DNA of 64,000 nt, from assembly GCF_006402735.1 (NCBI RefSeq), contig NZ_CP017174.1, positions 5,459,001 through 5,523,000 on the forward strand, given 5' to 3'. How positions within the stretch are numbered: position 1 is the first letter of the stretch; each line of letters opens with the position of its first letter. This DNA comes from Myxococcus xanthus. Lineage in GTDB: Bacteria > Myxococcota > Myxococcia > Myxococcales > Myxococcaceae. A program made the position numbers and the translations under genes. Under the pieces are notes generated by a model. That model was not told where the DNA came from. It ran no database searches and saw only the letters and a program-made list of their open reading frames with translations. Of this stretch, positions 8,955 to 17,948 are shown piece by piece.

Positions 8955-10616
8955 CTACAGGGCGCGGTGGCTGTGCCGAAGCCCCTTCCGTATCCGCGCG
9001 CTCGGACGCAGCCAGCACGCCAACAACAGGATCACCCCGGAAAGCGTCAACGGCCCGCCGCCCGTGCTACAGCCCCGAAGCCCTGTGTCACGCACTGGCC
9101 CCTCGGGCACGAAGGTCACCGGCGACACCGTCGAGGACGAAGATGACACCGGCTTCAACGCATGCCCCGGAATGACGCGGGCCCCCGTGGATGTGTCCGC
9201 CACGGGCTGACACACGGAGGGGGGACCGTAGACGCGAAGCCGGAAGGCACTGCCGGGCTTGCCAGAGATGAGCGCCGCCAGCGAGTTGTGCCCATCCAGC
9301 GGCGCGCGCGTGGCCACCAGCGGCACCCCCTGCTTGAAGCGGGACGGGTCCACCAGCTCGCGGCCGTTGATCCACACCCAGCCCGCGGTGGTGTCCTCGC
9401 CGTTGTAGCCGTTGTCCACGCACAACACGCCCTCACCCGTGCCAGCGAACCCGAGCGCCACACCGTTGGGCTGGCCACTGGTGCGCGCCACCTCCAGTGC
9501 CGCCAGCAGCGGCCAGGTACCGGGCCGCGCGCAGACCTCCGCCGGGGATGGCGTGTCCACCGCCGCGAGCTTGCAGCCAGGCTTGTCATCCAACTTGAAG
9601 GTGAAGGCATGGACGTTGAAGTCGCCGTTCTCCGAGACGGTCCACACCACGCGCACCGAGCCATCCGCGTCCACGCTCAGGTCAGTGAGGCTCTCGTTCT
9701 CCGGTGTCTCGGTGATGGCGTAGAGCGTCTCGGTGCTCAAGTCGTAGAGCACGATGTCGAAGTCGTTCTTCACCGGGTCCCTGCGCTCGAAGGCAATCAG
9801 CGAACCGCTGATGCTGGGATTCGCGTCCATGCCCGGCAGCGCCAGCCGCTGCTCCGTGCCGCCATTGAGTGGCTTCCAGTAGATGTCCCGGTCCGTCACG
9901 CCATCGAGGGTCCGCGTGCTGGCGTAGACGGCGATGTCCCCGTTGGTGTCCGGCTGCGACTCCTCGCCCTCGCTTCCCGTCAGCGCTTGCGAGCTGAAGC
10001 CGTTGGCACTCCGCCGCGCCTGCCAGATGTCGCAACGCAGGCCCTGCTCATCGCACTTGGCCCAGACCACTGTTGAGCCATCCGGCGACACCGCGGGCAT
10101 GCGGTCCTGGAACGTGTCATCCGTGAGCCGGGTGAGCGAGCCCTGGTCCAGGTCATACACAGCGATCTCCGGCTGCGACGTCACGCCGGTGTAGCCGAAG
10201 TCCTGCCACGCCACCGTGCGGCCGCCAATCACCGCGGAGCGCCGGCTGCTGCCCGCCTCCGGTGCCAGCTCACGAGGCGCCGCGTCCACGCCCACGTCGA
10301 ACGTGTAGATGGCGCTCGAAGTACTCACGCGCGTGAAGACGATGGTGCCGTCCGAGATGTCCGACACGAAGTCGAACGCGCCCCCATTGGGGATGGCCGC
10401 GTCCACGGAGGTCCGCAGGTCGTGGTAGCGAATCTCGCTCGTGCCGCGGGACTCGTTCGTATAGGCGACCAGCGGTCCGCTGACGTGCGGGTCCGTCTGG
10501 TCACCCGGGCCGCCGGCCACCACGTGCAGGGTGCCCGTCAGGGTGCGGAGCTCCGGTGTGGAGGCGAAGGCGAGCGGGGAAAACAGGCAGCAACTCAGGG
10601 CCAGTGTCCGCAGCAT
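8955..10616 (-). CDS. Exported TolB-like beta-propeller protein with MYXO-CTERM-like tail
   Basis: The frame extends to 10655, but ATG at 10616 is preferred. It is preceded by GGAGG nine bases upstream and starts a clean signal peptide (MLRTLALSCCLFSPLAFA). The 553-residue product contains repeated PD40/TolB-like blades (DPHVSGPLVAYTN, RDIYWKPLNGGTEQRLALPG, DFDIVLYDLSTETLYAITET). A C-terminal segment follows (GCSTGGGPLTLSGVILLLAC, then WLRPSARIRK): one Cys, a hydrophobic stretch and basic residues, which resembles a MYXO-CTERM signal. It is the first gene of the 10616-322 operon. Its leader carries the c-di-GMP riboswitch described below. Probably a surface-anchored binding protein. Confidence 0.75.
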   Translation of the reverse strand: MLRTLALSCCLFSPLAFASTPELRTLTGTLHVVAGGPGDQTDPHVSGPLVAYTNESRGTSEIRYHDLRTSVDAAIPNGGAFDFVSDISDGTIVFTRVSTSSAIYTFDVGVDAAPRELAPEAGSSRRSAVIGGRTVAWQDFGYTGVTSQPEIAVYDLDQGSLTRLTDDTFQDRMPAVSPDGSTVVWAKCDEQGLRCDIWQARRSANGFSSQALTGSEGEESQPDTNGDIAVYASTRTLDGVTDRDIYWKPLNGGTEQRLALPGMDANPSISGSLIAFERRDPVKNDFDIVLYDLSTETLYAITETPENESLTDLSVDADGSVRVVWTVSENGDFNVHAFTFKLDDKPGCKLAAVDTPSPAEVCARPGTWPLLAALEVARTSGQPNGVALGFAGTGEGVLCVDNGYNGEDTTAGWVWINGRELVDPSRFKQGVPLVATRAPLDGHNSLAALISGKPGSAFRLRVYGPPSVCQPVADTSTGARVIPGHALKPVSSSSSTVSPVTFVPEGPVRDTGLRGCSTGGGPLTLSGVILLLACWLRPSARIRKGLRHSHRAL

Positions 10617-10699
10617 CGGATAGGACCTCCCGGGGGTTCCGAAATGAAGACCCATGCCCCGCCCAAGGCGCAGTGGGCCCGGAACCCGTCCGGTGCTGA

Positions 10700-10785
10700 C
10701 TTCCCACGGCGGTCACGGCCGGCCGTACTTCAGGCCCCGCGGCTTTGCGCACCTGGGCTTTCGCCCGGGATTGCCCTTGAACAGG
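10700..10785 (-). promoter_or_regulatory. Probable cyclic-di-GMP-I (GEMM) riboswitch
   Basis: Read on the minus strand, the leader of the propeller gene contains the hallmark series of the GEMM-I aptamer. First comes GGGCAATCC (10776-10768), then a GAAA-tetraloop helix GGGCGAAAGCCC (10766-10755), then GCGCAAAGCC (10750-10741), then a second helix (GGGGCC, a short loop, GGCC) closing near CCGCCGTGGG (10712-10703). The order and sequence of the GCAA, GAAA tetraloop and GCAAAGCC elements match the known aptamer core. The element ends ~85 bases before the ATG at 10616. I could not fold it computationally, and the expression platform is not obvious. Confidence 0.72.
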
Positions 10786-10864
10786 AATGACTCCTCCCGG
10801 AAGTGTAGGGAGGCCCCTCGCTGTGGGTCAAGGCGAACACCCGCTCGCACCCACGGCTGCTGGG

Positions 10865-11827
10865 TCAGTCGTCGCCCGCCTGATTCCAGATGTTCTCGGT
10901 ATCCGTCTTGAGCGGCGGCGGCGTGGTGTCAACGACGACGTCCTTGCTGTCCTTCTGTCGCATCCGCCCCACGCCATAGGCCTGGACATCGACGGTGTTG
11001 CGGCCTTCGCGAAGAACCACCTTTCGCTGGAAGTTTCCCTCCGCATCGGACTTGACGCTGACGCCATCCACCTCCACGCGGCTGCCCGGTGACGTCTGCC
11101 CGCGCACGACAAGCTCACGCTCGCGGCGGGTGCGCTCGCTGGGCCAGTCCACCTTGAGCAGGAGACTGGTGGGGATGGGCGACGGTTCCGACGGCGCCTG
11201 CCCCGGGCGGACGACGGCCTGCTGTCCCGCGCGGACGATGACGACCTTGCCCTGACCGAGCAGCGTCACCTCACCATCCCGCGTACCCACCGCCACGGTG
11301 CCGTCGCCGTTGTTGCTCATGGTGAAGGCACCGGCCTGCTGCAACGTGGCCTTGGCGTCCGCGTTCGCCGCCTTCACCTCGAAGGTGTGACGCTGCCCCG
11401 GCCGCACGACGGCGGTGGCCATACCGCGCGACAGGAGGATGCGGGAAAGCGACTCGGTCAGCTCGTCCACGGAAATCTCCGTGCCCGGGTCCATGTGCAC
11501 TTCCACCGCCTCGCCGCCAATCAGCATGGCGTACGAACCGTCATCGGTGCGCACGCGCTCATCCCGGCGCAGCGCCATGCCCACCGTGGCCTCGCGCCAT
11601 GAGCCGTCCGTGTTCTGCACCTCCACCTTGCCGGACACCTGCGTGAGCTCCAGCACCAGCGGCTTCTGCACCACGGGCGCCTCGACGACGGGCGGCGCGG
11701 CGGGAGGAGGCGGCGGCGGAGGTGGCGGGCGCAGGAAGACGAACCACCCCACTGGCAACGCCGCGAGAATCAGCACGAGGCCAATGAAGAAAGGCGCCTG
11801 ACGGCGCGATGGGCGGGAATCAGCCAT
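10865..11827 (-). CDS. FecR-domain membrane protein with Ig-like C-terminus
   Basis: A 320-residue protein with a short basic cytoplasmic N-terminus, one membrane segment (residues ~13-32, FFIGLVLILAALPVGWFVFL) and a run of ten prolines. A FecR-type domain follows at residues ~60-210, including VSGKVEVQNTDGSWREATVG, VRTDDGSYAMLIGGEAVEV and TRDGEVTLLGQGKVVIVRAG. The C-terminal ~90 residues are an Ig-like domain (VVRGQTSPGSRVEVDGVSV, then REGRNTVDVQAYGVG) like those that follow FecR domains in other myxobacterial proteins. No sigma or FecA partner is adjacent, so it is unlikely to be a classical iron regulator. It is more likely a periplasmic surface or peptidoglycan-associated scaffold. It is separated from the kinase operon by a terminator. 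Confidence 0.75.
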   Translation of the reverse strand: MADSRPSRRQAPFFIGLVLILAALPVGWFVFLRPPPPPPPPPAAPPVVEAPVVQKPLVLELTQVSGKVEVQNTDGSWREATVGMALRRDERVRTDDGSYAMLIGGEAVEVHMDPGTEISVDELTESLSRILLSRGMATAVVRPGQRHTFEVKAANADAKATLQQAGAFTMSNNGDGTVAVGTRDGEVTLLGQGKVVIVRAGQQAVVRPGQAPSEPSPIPTSLLLKVDWPSERTRRERELVVRGQTSPGSRVEVDGVSVKSDAEGNFQRKVVLREGRNTVDVQAYGVGRMRQKDSKDVVVDTTPPPLKTDTENIWNQAGDD

Positions 11828-11849
11828 GGGCAGCCTCGTTAGCTATCAC

Positions 11850-11867
11850 AGGCCCCCCGAGGGGCCT
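11850..11867 (-). terminator. Hairpin terminator after the sensor-kinase operon
   Basis: A perfect 7-bp stem, AGGCCCC-CCGA-GGGGCCT on the plus strand, begins at the stop codon of the histidine kinase gene. It separates that operon from the FecR gene. The following bases are not a T-run, so termination may be only partly intrinsic. Confidence 0.5.
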
Positions 11868-13714
11868 CACGCCTTCGGCAGCTTCACGGTGAAGCAACTG
11901 CCCTGCTCGACTTCCGAGCGGACTTCGATGCTCCCGCCCGCTTCCGTCACCACACGCCAGGCCACGCTGAGTCCCAACCCCACGTTGGACCACACGTCCT
12001 TCGTCGTGAAGAAGGGCTCGAAGATGCGCGGGCGGACGTCGGGGGCAATCCCCTTCCCCGTGTCCTCCACCTCCAGGAAGCCGAAGCCGTCGACTTCGCC
12101 CGTGCGCAGGGTGAGCCGCTTCTGGGGTGAGTTCAGCATCGCGGTGCGCGCGTTGGACACCAGCGCCAGCACCACCTGCGACAAGTGCCCCGGGTCGGCA
12201 CGCACTCGCGCGAGCCCGTCTCCCAGCACGCTGGTGAGCGCCACGCCATCGCCGCGAAGCTGGTGCTCAGTGAGGCTGAGCGCGTCGCGCACCACCGCGT
12301 TGAGGTCCACCGGCCGCAGCTCCGCGCGCTCGCGCTGCTGGGAGAAGCGCAGCAGGTTCTGGGTGATTTCCTTGCAGCGCTTGGCGCTCTGCTCGATTTT
12401 CCGCAGCGACTCCAGATCCGGGTCGGCGGCGCCTCGGTCGAGCATCAGCAACTGCACGTTGCCGAGGATGCCCGCCAGCGGGTTGTTGATTTCGTGCGCC
12501 ACGCCCGCGCCGAGCTGCCCCACCGCGGCAAGCTTCTGCGCCTCCACCAACTGCGCCTGGGCCGCCTTCAGGTCCGCGGTGGCCTCTTCCACGCGAACGC
12601 GCAAGTCGTCGTTCCAGCGCAGCATCCGGGCACGCGCCGCCTCCAGCTCCTCGCCCATGCGGTTGAAGGTGGTGGCCAGCTCGCTCAGTTCGTCCTGGCC
12701 GGAGACCTTCAAGCGCGTGTCCAGCTCGCCACGCCCGTAGGCCTCCGCGCCGCGCACCACCTCCGCCAGCCGCACGTTGAGGCGGCGCGTGAAGAGGGCT
12801 CCCAGCCCGAGCAGCACCAGGAAGGTGGCGCCAATGGACAGCAGCACCGTGCGCCGCATGCCGTGCACGGGCGCCAGCGCGGTGGACTCATCCACTTCCA
12901 CCAGCACGTCGAAGCGCATGCCATGGGGCACGCGCGCCACGCTGACCCGCCGGGCCGGTGACTCCACGCGGAAGCTGCGCACCCGCTCTGTCAGCGGCAC
13001 CGCCGGGGCCAACAGGTGCGCGCTCAGCGCTGGCGCCAGTGCCTGGCCCCGACGCTCCGGCGCGGTGCTGGCGAGCACGCGCCGCTCCTCGTCCACCAGG
13101 TCGATGCGCCCCAGCCCTTCGCCCAGGCGCCTGCGCAGCACCGCCTCCAACGGATGGAGCACGACCTCCGCGACAGCGAAAGGCGCGCCGTCGCCTTCCG
13201 CCAGCTTCACCGCCACGGCGACCGCCGAGCGCCCCTCGTCCGAGTGCACGTACGCGCTGCCCAGCGCCGCCTGGCCCTTGCCGCCGCCTCGCAGCGTCTG
13301 CACGGGTATGGAGCGCACCAGCCGGTCCAGGGACTCCGGAGCGAAGGCCGGGTGCCCGTCGATGGCCTGCGCACGGAAGACGGGCGCGCCCAGGGGACGG
13401 CCCTCCGCGTCCAGCTTGAGCACCGCGCTCACCGCGGGAGACTGGCCGTAAAGCAGCCGCAGCGCGCCCTGCGTCTCCGCGTCGCTCGCGGCCTGCCAGT
13501 CGATGAGCTCCGCCGAGCGGGCCAGCGCGTCCACCACCTCCATCATGGTGGCGCCCACGGACTCGGCGGTGGCGACCGCCTGCGCGCGCTGCTCCGCGTC
13601 GATTCGGGCGGCCAGCTCGGCCTCGGCGCGCGAAAGCAACAGGAAGCCGACCGCGGCCAGGGGAAGCACCGTCGCGGCGAGCATGAACAGGACGAGTTGC
13701 TGGTAGAGCCTCAT
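11867..13714 (-). CDS. Membrane sensor histidine kinase (HAMP, HisKA, HATPase)
   Basis: A 615-residue kinase. A first membrane segment (residues ~6-27) is followed by a ~250-residue extracytoplasmic sensor region of Cache type, a second membrane segment (~285-307), and a HAMP linker (RRLNVRLAEVVRGAEAYGRG). Next come a short coiled coil and a HisKA domain whose phosphorylation site lies in GAGVAHEINNPLAGI. The HATPase domain follows, with the N-box region (VVLALVSNARTAM) and G boxes (EDTGKGIAPDV, GLGLSVAWRVV). Its start overlaps the stop of the hybrid kinase gene by four bases, so the two are co-translated and probably act in one phosphorelay. The signal is unknown. Confidence 0.9.
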   Translation of the reverse strand: MRLYQQLVLFMLAATVLPLAAVGFLLLSRAEAELAARIDAEQRAQAVATAESVGATMMEVVDALARSAELIDWQAASDAETQGALRLLYGQSPAVSAVLKLDAEGRPLGAPVFRAQAIDGHPAFAPESLDRLVRSIPVQTLRGGGKGQAALGSAYVHSDEGRSAVAVAVKLAEGDGAPFAVAEVVLHPLEAVLRRRLGEGLGRIDLVDEERRVLASTAPERRGQALAPALSAHLLAPAVPLTERVRSFRVESPARRVSVARVPHGMRFDVLVEVDESTALAPVHGMRRTVLLSIGATFLVLLGLGALFTRRLNVRLAEVVRGAEAYGRGELDTRLKVSGQDELSELATTFNRMGEELEAARARMLRWNDDLRVRVEEATADLKAAQAQLVEAQKLAAVGQLGAGVAHEINNPLAGILGNVQLLMLDRGAADPDLESLRKIEQSAKRCKEITQNLLRFSQQRERAELRPVDLNAVVRDALSLTEHQLRGDGVALTSVLGDGLARVRADPGHLSQVVLALVSNARTAMLNSPQKRLTLRTGEVDGFGFLEVEDTGKGIAPDVRPRIFEPFFTTKDVWSNVGLGLSVAWRVVTEAGGSIEVRSEVEQGSCFTVKLPKA

Positions 13715-16700
13715 CCGGCCACGGAGCGTACCACCCGCTCCTGGTCACTGCGCAGGAAGACGGAGCCCGCAATCGCCTTGGCGCGCTTCTTCATGTCCGC
13801 GGCGCGCCGCGCCAACTCCGCGTGGTCCTGCGTTCCGTCCGTCATCACCGCCACCACGGACACGCTCATGATGGGGAACTGCCGCTTCTCCCCGTAGCGG
13901 TCCTCCGCCTCGATGTGGCCGCGCTCCCGGTCCTGCCGGTCGTAATAGAGCGGGATGATGCGGTCGAACGTCTCGATGGCCTTCTGGCAGATGCGGTCCA
14001 CCGACTCCGGCGAGGTGATGAAGACGAAGTCGTCACCGGCCACGTGTCCCAGGAAGTCACCGGGCGCGCCGTCCTGCGCGAACACCTCGCGCATCAGGTC
14101 GCCCGTCTGGCGCACCACGCCGTCCGCCTTCGCGAAGCCGTAGTAGTCGTTGTAGGCCTTGAGGTTGTCCAGGTCCAGGTAGCAGAAGGCGAAGGGCCGG
14201 CGCGTGGAGAGGCGCCGCTGCACCTCGCGCTCGATGGCGGTGGAGCCCGGCAGCTGCGTGGTGGGAGAGGCCGACAGCTCCTGCTCCTTGCGCCGCATCA
14301 CGCTCTCCACGCGCGCCCCCAGCTCCAGCGCGTCGAAGGGCTTGGTGAGGTAGTCGTCACCGCCCAGCTTGAGCGCGCGCACCTTGGAGGACGTCTCCGC
14401 GCGGGCGGAGATGAAGATGACGGAGATGTGGCCACCGGCGCTCTCCGCCTTGATCTCCTCCAGGAAGACGAAGCCGTCGCCGTCCGGCAGCGTCACGTCC
14501 AGCAGCACGACGTCCGGCCGGCGCTCGCGCAGGGAGCGGCGGCCCTCCTCGATGGAGCCCGCCAGCGCCACGTCGAAGCCGATGTTCTCCAGCACCTCGC
14601 GGCAGATGGCGGCGATCTTCGTGTCGTCGTCCACCACCAGCACGCGGCCGTGCGCCGGGCCCTGGCGGCCGCGCACCAGCGAGTCCACCGTGGCCAGCAG
14701 CTTGTCCGGCGCCAACGGGCGCACCAGGAAGGCATCCGCGCCCGCGCGGAAGGCGCGCTGACGCTCGTCGAAGGCGGACGACACCAGCAGCGGCGCGCGG
14801 CGCGTCTCCGGGTCGTGCCGCAGGATTTCCGCCAGCCGCAGCCCGTCCACGTCCGGCAGGCGCACGGACACCATCACCGTGTCGGGGTCATACCGGCGCG
14901 CGGCGGACAGGCCGTCCTCCGCGTTGAAGGCCAGCCGCACGTCGTAGCCACGCCCGGTCATCAGCGCCTTCGCGATGAAGGCCACCTCGGGCTCACCATC
15001 GATGACCAGCACCCGGCCCCGGCTGTCCTGCCGGCGCGGGAGCTGGATGGCGTCCGCCACGTCGTCTCCCCGGCGCAGCTCCGGCGGCGGCTCGGTGGGC
15101 AGCACCACCATGAAGCGCACGCCGTCCGTACACGGCTCACACCAGATGCGGCCGCCGTGGGCCTCCACGATGTTGCGGCAGATGGCCAGGCCCAAACCGG
15201 TGCCTCGCACGGTGCGGTTGGCCTTGGTGCGAGCCTGCTCGAAGCGGTCGAAGATGCGCTCCAGGCTCTCCTCGGCGATGGGGTCTCCGCTGTTCCAGCA
15301 GGACACCACCACGTAGCCCGGCAGGCTGGAGGTGGCGTGGATCTCCACCCGCACTTCCCCGCCCTCCGGGGTGAACTTCACCGCGTTGTTGAGCAGGTTG
15401 TTGAGCACCTGGTCCAAGCGGTTCGGATCCGCCAGGACGCGCAGCGGATGGCGCGGCAGCACCGGCTTCACCATCACGCGCTTCTCGCCGAACGCCGGGC
15501 CGTACTTCTCCACCACGCGCTGGACCAACTCGTCGAGGTACGACACCTCGAAGTTCATCCGCAGCCGGCCCTTGGCGAACTTCGACAGGTCCAGCAGGTC
15601 GTCCACGATGGCGTTGAGCTTCTCCGTGGAGTCCCGCGCCAGCGACAGGTAGCGGCGCTGCCGCTCGTTGATGTCGCCGGCCATGAAGTTGAGCACCAGG
15701 TCCAGCGCGCCGGAGATGGACGTCAGCGGCGTGCGCAGCTCGTGGCTCACCATGGAGACGAACTCGTCCTTGCGCTCCTCCAGGCGCTTCTGCTCGGTGA
15801 TGTCGCGCAGCACCACGCACACGCCACGCAGCGTGTTCCGCGCGTCCGTCACCGGCGTCACCGTGGTCTGGACGTGCCGGTCGAAGAGCTTCACCTCCTC
15901 GCGCAGCACCTGCCCGCCGCCGTACTCCCAGCCGCGCACCAGGTGGAAGGGCTGGAAGCCCAGGCGCTCCTCCATCAGCCGCGTCGTCTGCTCCTCGGGG
16001 TTCTCCCCCGCGTGCAGCAGCCGCCGCGCCGCCGGGTTCATCACCACGATGTCGTTCTTCTCGTCGGTGAGGACCACGCCGTCGGCCATGGACTCCACCA
16101 TCCGCTCCATGCGGTGGCGGGCTTCCTCCTCCGCCGAGCGCAGGGACTGGATGGCGTCCGCCGTCTGGTTGGCGAGCACGTCCAGCAACACGCCGTCGTC
16201 CTCGGAGAAGGCGTCCGGCTTCTGGCTGAACAGCGACAGCATGCCCACCGGGCGCCCACCGGCGACCAGGTTCACCGTGAGCTGGCTGGGGTAGACGGAC
16301 GGCGCCGCCGCGTCCTGGGTGGTGGTGCCCGCCACGCGGGTGATGACGCGGTCCTCGGGCAGCAGGAGGCCGCTGCTCTTGCGGTACGCGCCGAGCATGG
16401 ACTCCTTCACGCCCAGCAGCGCCTTCTCCCCCACCATGCCCTGACAGCGCAGCCGCAGCGTCGCGCTGCGCGCCTCGTCCGGAGCGATGAGCGCCGCGCC
16501 GCAGTCGTACGGCAGCACGCGCGCCACGGCGATGAGCACTCGGTCGATGATGTTGTCGTAGCTGGCCGGATCATTCGCGCTGGCGCGGCTGACCTCGTAC
16601 AGGACGAAGAGCGCCTCCACGCGCTGGTGGAGCTGGCGGATCAGCCGCTCCTTGTCCTTGCGCAGCTGCGTGTACTCCACCGCGTTCTTCACGGTGATGA

Positions 16701-17040
16701 GCAGGTCGTTCACGTCCCAGGGCTTGGTGATGTACCGGTACACCTGCCCCTGGTTGATGGCCGCGATGATGTCGTCCGGGTGCGTGTACCCCGTGAGCAG
16801 CAGCGCGGTGACGTCGAAGCCCTCCGCGCGCGCGGTGGCCACCAGCTCGATGCCCGTCATCTCGGGCATCCGCTGGTCGGTGATGAGGACGTCCACCGAC
16901 TCCTTTCTCAGGATTTCCAGCGCGGCGGAACCGCTTCGGGCCGTGAGGACGCGGTACCGGCGCTGGAACATCCGCGTGAGGATGTCCAGGACGTCGGCCT
17001 CGTCGTCGACGAAGAGCAGCGTGTGGCGGAGCTCGGACAA
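13711..17040 (-). CDS. Giant hybrid kinase: REC-GAF-PAS-HisKA-HATPase-REC-REC-degenerate GGDEF
   Basis: A 1109-residue soluble signalling protein. Domains in order: a receiver (residues ~5-120, acceptor in VLITDQRMPEM), GAF (~150-300), PAS (~305-410, MADGVVLTDEKNDIVVMNPA), HisKA (SHELRTPLTSI), HATPase (GTGLGLAICRNIV), a second receiver, a third receiver (PDVVLLDVTLPDGDGF) and a C-terminal GGDEF fold. In the second receiver the acceptor position reads VMVSVRLPD, with Ser for Asp. The GGDEF signature is AGDDF (HVAGDDFVFI), so diguanylate cyclase activity is doubtful. The start is a TTG with no strong ribosome site, and no better in-frame start is visible. The gene diverges from lexA across ~195 bases and couples to the downstream membrane kinase. 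Confidence 0.88.
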   Translation of the reverse strand: MSELRHTLLFVDDEADVLDILTRMFQRRYRVLTARSGSAALEILRKESVDVLITDQRMPEMTGIELVATARAEGFDVTALLLTGYTHPDDIIAAINQGQVYRYITKPWDVNDLLITVKNAVEYTQLRKDKERLIRQLHQRVEALFVLYEVSRASANDPASYDNIIDRVLIAVARVLPYDCGAALIAPDEARSATLRLRCQGMVGEKALLGVKESMLGAYRKSSGLLLPEDRVITRVAGTTTQDAAAPSVYPSQLTVNLVAGGRPVGMLSLFSQKPDAFSEDDGVLLDVLANQTADAIQSLRSAEEEARHRMERMVESMADGVVLTDEKNDIVVMNPAARRLLHAGENPEEQTTRLMEERLGFQPFHLVRGWEYGGGQVLREEVKLFDRHVQTTVTPVTDARNTLRGVCVVLRDITEQKRLEERKDEFVSMVSHELRTPLTSISGALDLVLNFMAGDINERQRRYLSLARDSTEKLNAIVDDLLDLSKFAKGRLRMNFEVSYLDELVQRVVEKYGPAFGEKRVMVKPVLPRHPLRVLADPNRLDQVLNNLLNNAVKFTPEGGEVRVEIHATSSLPGYVVVSCWNSGDPIAEESLERIFDRFEQARTKANRTVRGTGLGLAICRNIVEAHGGRIWCEPCTDGVRFMVVLPTEPPPELRRGDDVADAIQLPRRQDSRGRVLVIDGEPEVAFIAKALMTGRGYDVRLAFNAEDGLSAARRYDPDTVMVSVRLPDVDGLRLAEILRHDPETRRAPLLVSSAFDERQRAFRAGADAFLVRPLAPDKLLATVDSLVRGRQGPAHGRVLVVDDDTKIAAICREVLENIGFDVALAGSIEEGRRSLRERRPDVVLLDVTLPDGDGFVFLEEIKAESAGGHISVIFISARAETSSKVRALKLGGDDYLTKPFDALELGARVESVMRRKEQELSASPTTQLPGSTAIEREVQRRLSTRRPFAFCYLDLDNLKAYNDYYGFAKADGVVRQTGDLMREVFAQDGAPGDFLGHVAGDDFVFITSPESVDRICQKAIETFDRIIPLYYDRQDRERGHIEAEDRYGEKRQFPIMSVSVVAVMTDGTQDHAELARRAADMKKRAKAIAGSVFLRSDQERVVRSVAG

Positions 17041-17140
17041 AGCGGAGGAAGTGTACGTCGAGTTCGTCCCCCCACCTCAAGAAGTGAGAAACAGGACGGA
17101 ACGGGACACACCGCGAGTGTGCAGGGTGACACCGGACGAG

Positions 17141-17163
17141 TTGACTCTACACGTCTGTTCAGG
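17141..17163 (+). promoter_or_regulatory. LexA (SOS) box and -35 region of lexA
   Basis: CTACACGTCTGTTCAGG at 17147-17163 fits the Myxococcus SOS-box consensus as I remember it (CTRHAMRYBYGTTCAGS) at every position. A TTGACT -35-like hexamer at 17141-17146 directly precedes it, so bound LexA would cover the promoter. This supports autoregulation of lexA. The site could also affect the divergent kinase gene. A -10 hexamer is not clear. Confidence 0.8.
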
Positions 17164-17236
17164 GAGAGTGACACTGAAAGCCTGTTGCCTGGGGGGAACG
17201 ACTCCCCGGCAGGACGGCAGATGAGTGAGGGAGCGC

Positions 17237-17905
17237 ATGGAAGAGCTCACGGAACGCCAGCGCGAGATTCTCAGCTTCATCGTCAAGGAGACGGAGACCC
17301 GGGGCTTCCCGCCGACGATTCGCGAAATCGGGGAGCACATGGACATCCGCTCGACGAACGGTGTCAACGACCACCTGAAGGCGCTGGAGCGCAAGGGTTA
17401 CCTGAACCGGGGCGAGCAGCAGAGCCGCTCCCTGGTGCCCACCAAGCGCGCCCGGCTGCTGCTCGGCCTGGGGGCGCGCAAGGACTCGGGCATGGTGGAG
17501 ATTCCCCTGCTCGGCAAGGTCGCCGCCGGCGCGCCACTGCTGGCGCAGGAGAACATGGAGGACTCCGTCAAAATCGACAGCTTCCTGCTCGGAGGTGTGA
17601 ATGGCCGCGAGGTCTTCGCCCTGCGCGTGAAGGGGCAGTCGATGATTGACGACGGCATCCACGATGGGGACTACCTCTTCGTGAAGAAGACGCCGTCCGC
17701 CCAGCCGGGTGAAATCGTGGTGGCCCTCATCGAGGACGAAGCCACGGTGAAGCGCTACTACCCGGAAGGGGACCGCATCCGCTTCCAGCCGGCCAACGCC
17801 ACCATGCAGCCCATCTACGTGAGCCGCGCGGAGTTCCGGTCCACGATGATTCTGGGTCAGGTGGTGGGCGTGTACCGCAAGCTCCAGGGCGGCCGCACCC
17901 CGTAG
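17237..17905 (+). CDS. lexA: LexA SOS repressor
   Basis: The transcriptional repressor of DNA-damage genes, 222 residues from ATG 17237; an in-frame GTG at 17225 is an alternative start. The N-terminal winged helix ([20 protein letters not shown], then [12 protein letters not shown]) binds the SOS box. The C-terminal half is an S24 self-cleaving peptidase. The scissile bond is Ala97-Gly98 in VAAGAP, the nucleophile is Ser135 in GQSMIDDGI and the general base is Lys172 in ATVKRY. All are intact, so RecA-stimulated self-cleavage should work. Length is normal for the family. Its own promoter carries an SOS box, so it is expected to be autoregulated. It ends at a bidirectional terminator shared with the convergent eno operon. 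Confidence 0.97.
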   Translation: MEELTERQREILSFIVKETETRGFPPTIREIGEHMDIRSTNGVNDHLKALERKGYLNRGEQQSRSLVPTKRARLLLGLGARKDSGMVEIPLLGKVAAGAPLLAQENMEDSVKIDSFLLGGVNGREVFALRVKGQSMIDDGIHDGDYLFVKKTPSAQPGEIVVALIEDEATVKRYYPEGDRIRFQPANATMQPIYVSRAEFRSTMILGQVVGVYRKLQGGRTP

Positions 17906-17919
17906 TCCACCCCACCCGT

Positions 17920-17942
17920 CCCGGGCCGTTTCCTGGCCCGGG
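17920..17942. terminator. Bidirectional terminator between lexA and the eno operon
   Basis: A perfect 8-bp GC stem, CCCGGGCC-GTTTCCT-GGCCCGGG, sits between two convergent stop codons (lexA at 17905, TPR lipoprotein at 17949). No T-run follows on either strand, so it may act as a transcript-end stabiliser or together with Rho. Confidence 0.6.
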
Positions 17943-17948
17943 CGTGGC

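Noticed and set aside
3070..9146. Long plus-strand open frames opposite the surface-protein operon
   Set aside because: They are arginine/histidine-rich antisense shadows. The minus-strand frames have signal peptides, ribosome sites and domains.
13822..17649. A 1275-codon open frame on the plus strand opposite the hybrid kinase gene
   Set aside because: It is the mirror of a high-GC coding region. Its translation is repetitive in His/Val/Arg/Gln with no domain, while the minus strand gives recognisable receiver and kinase motifs throughout.
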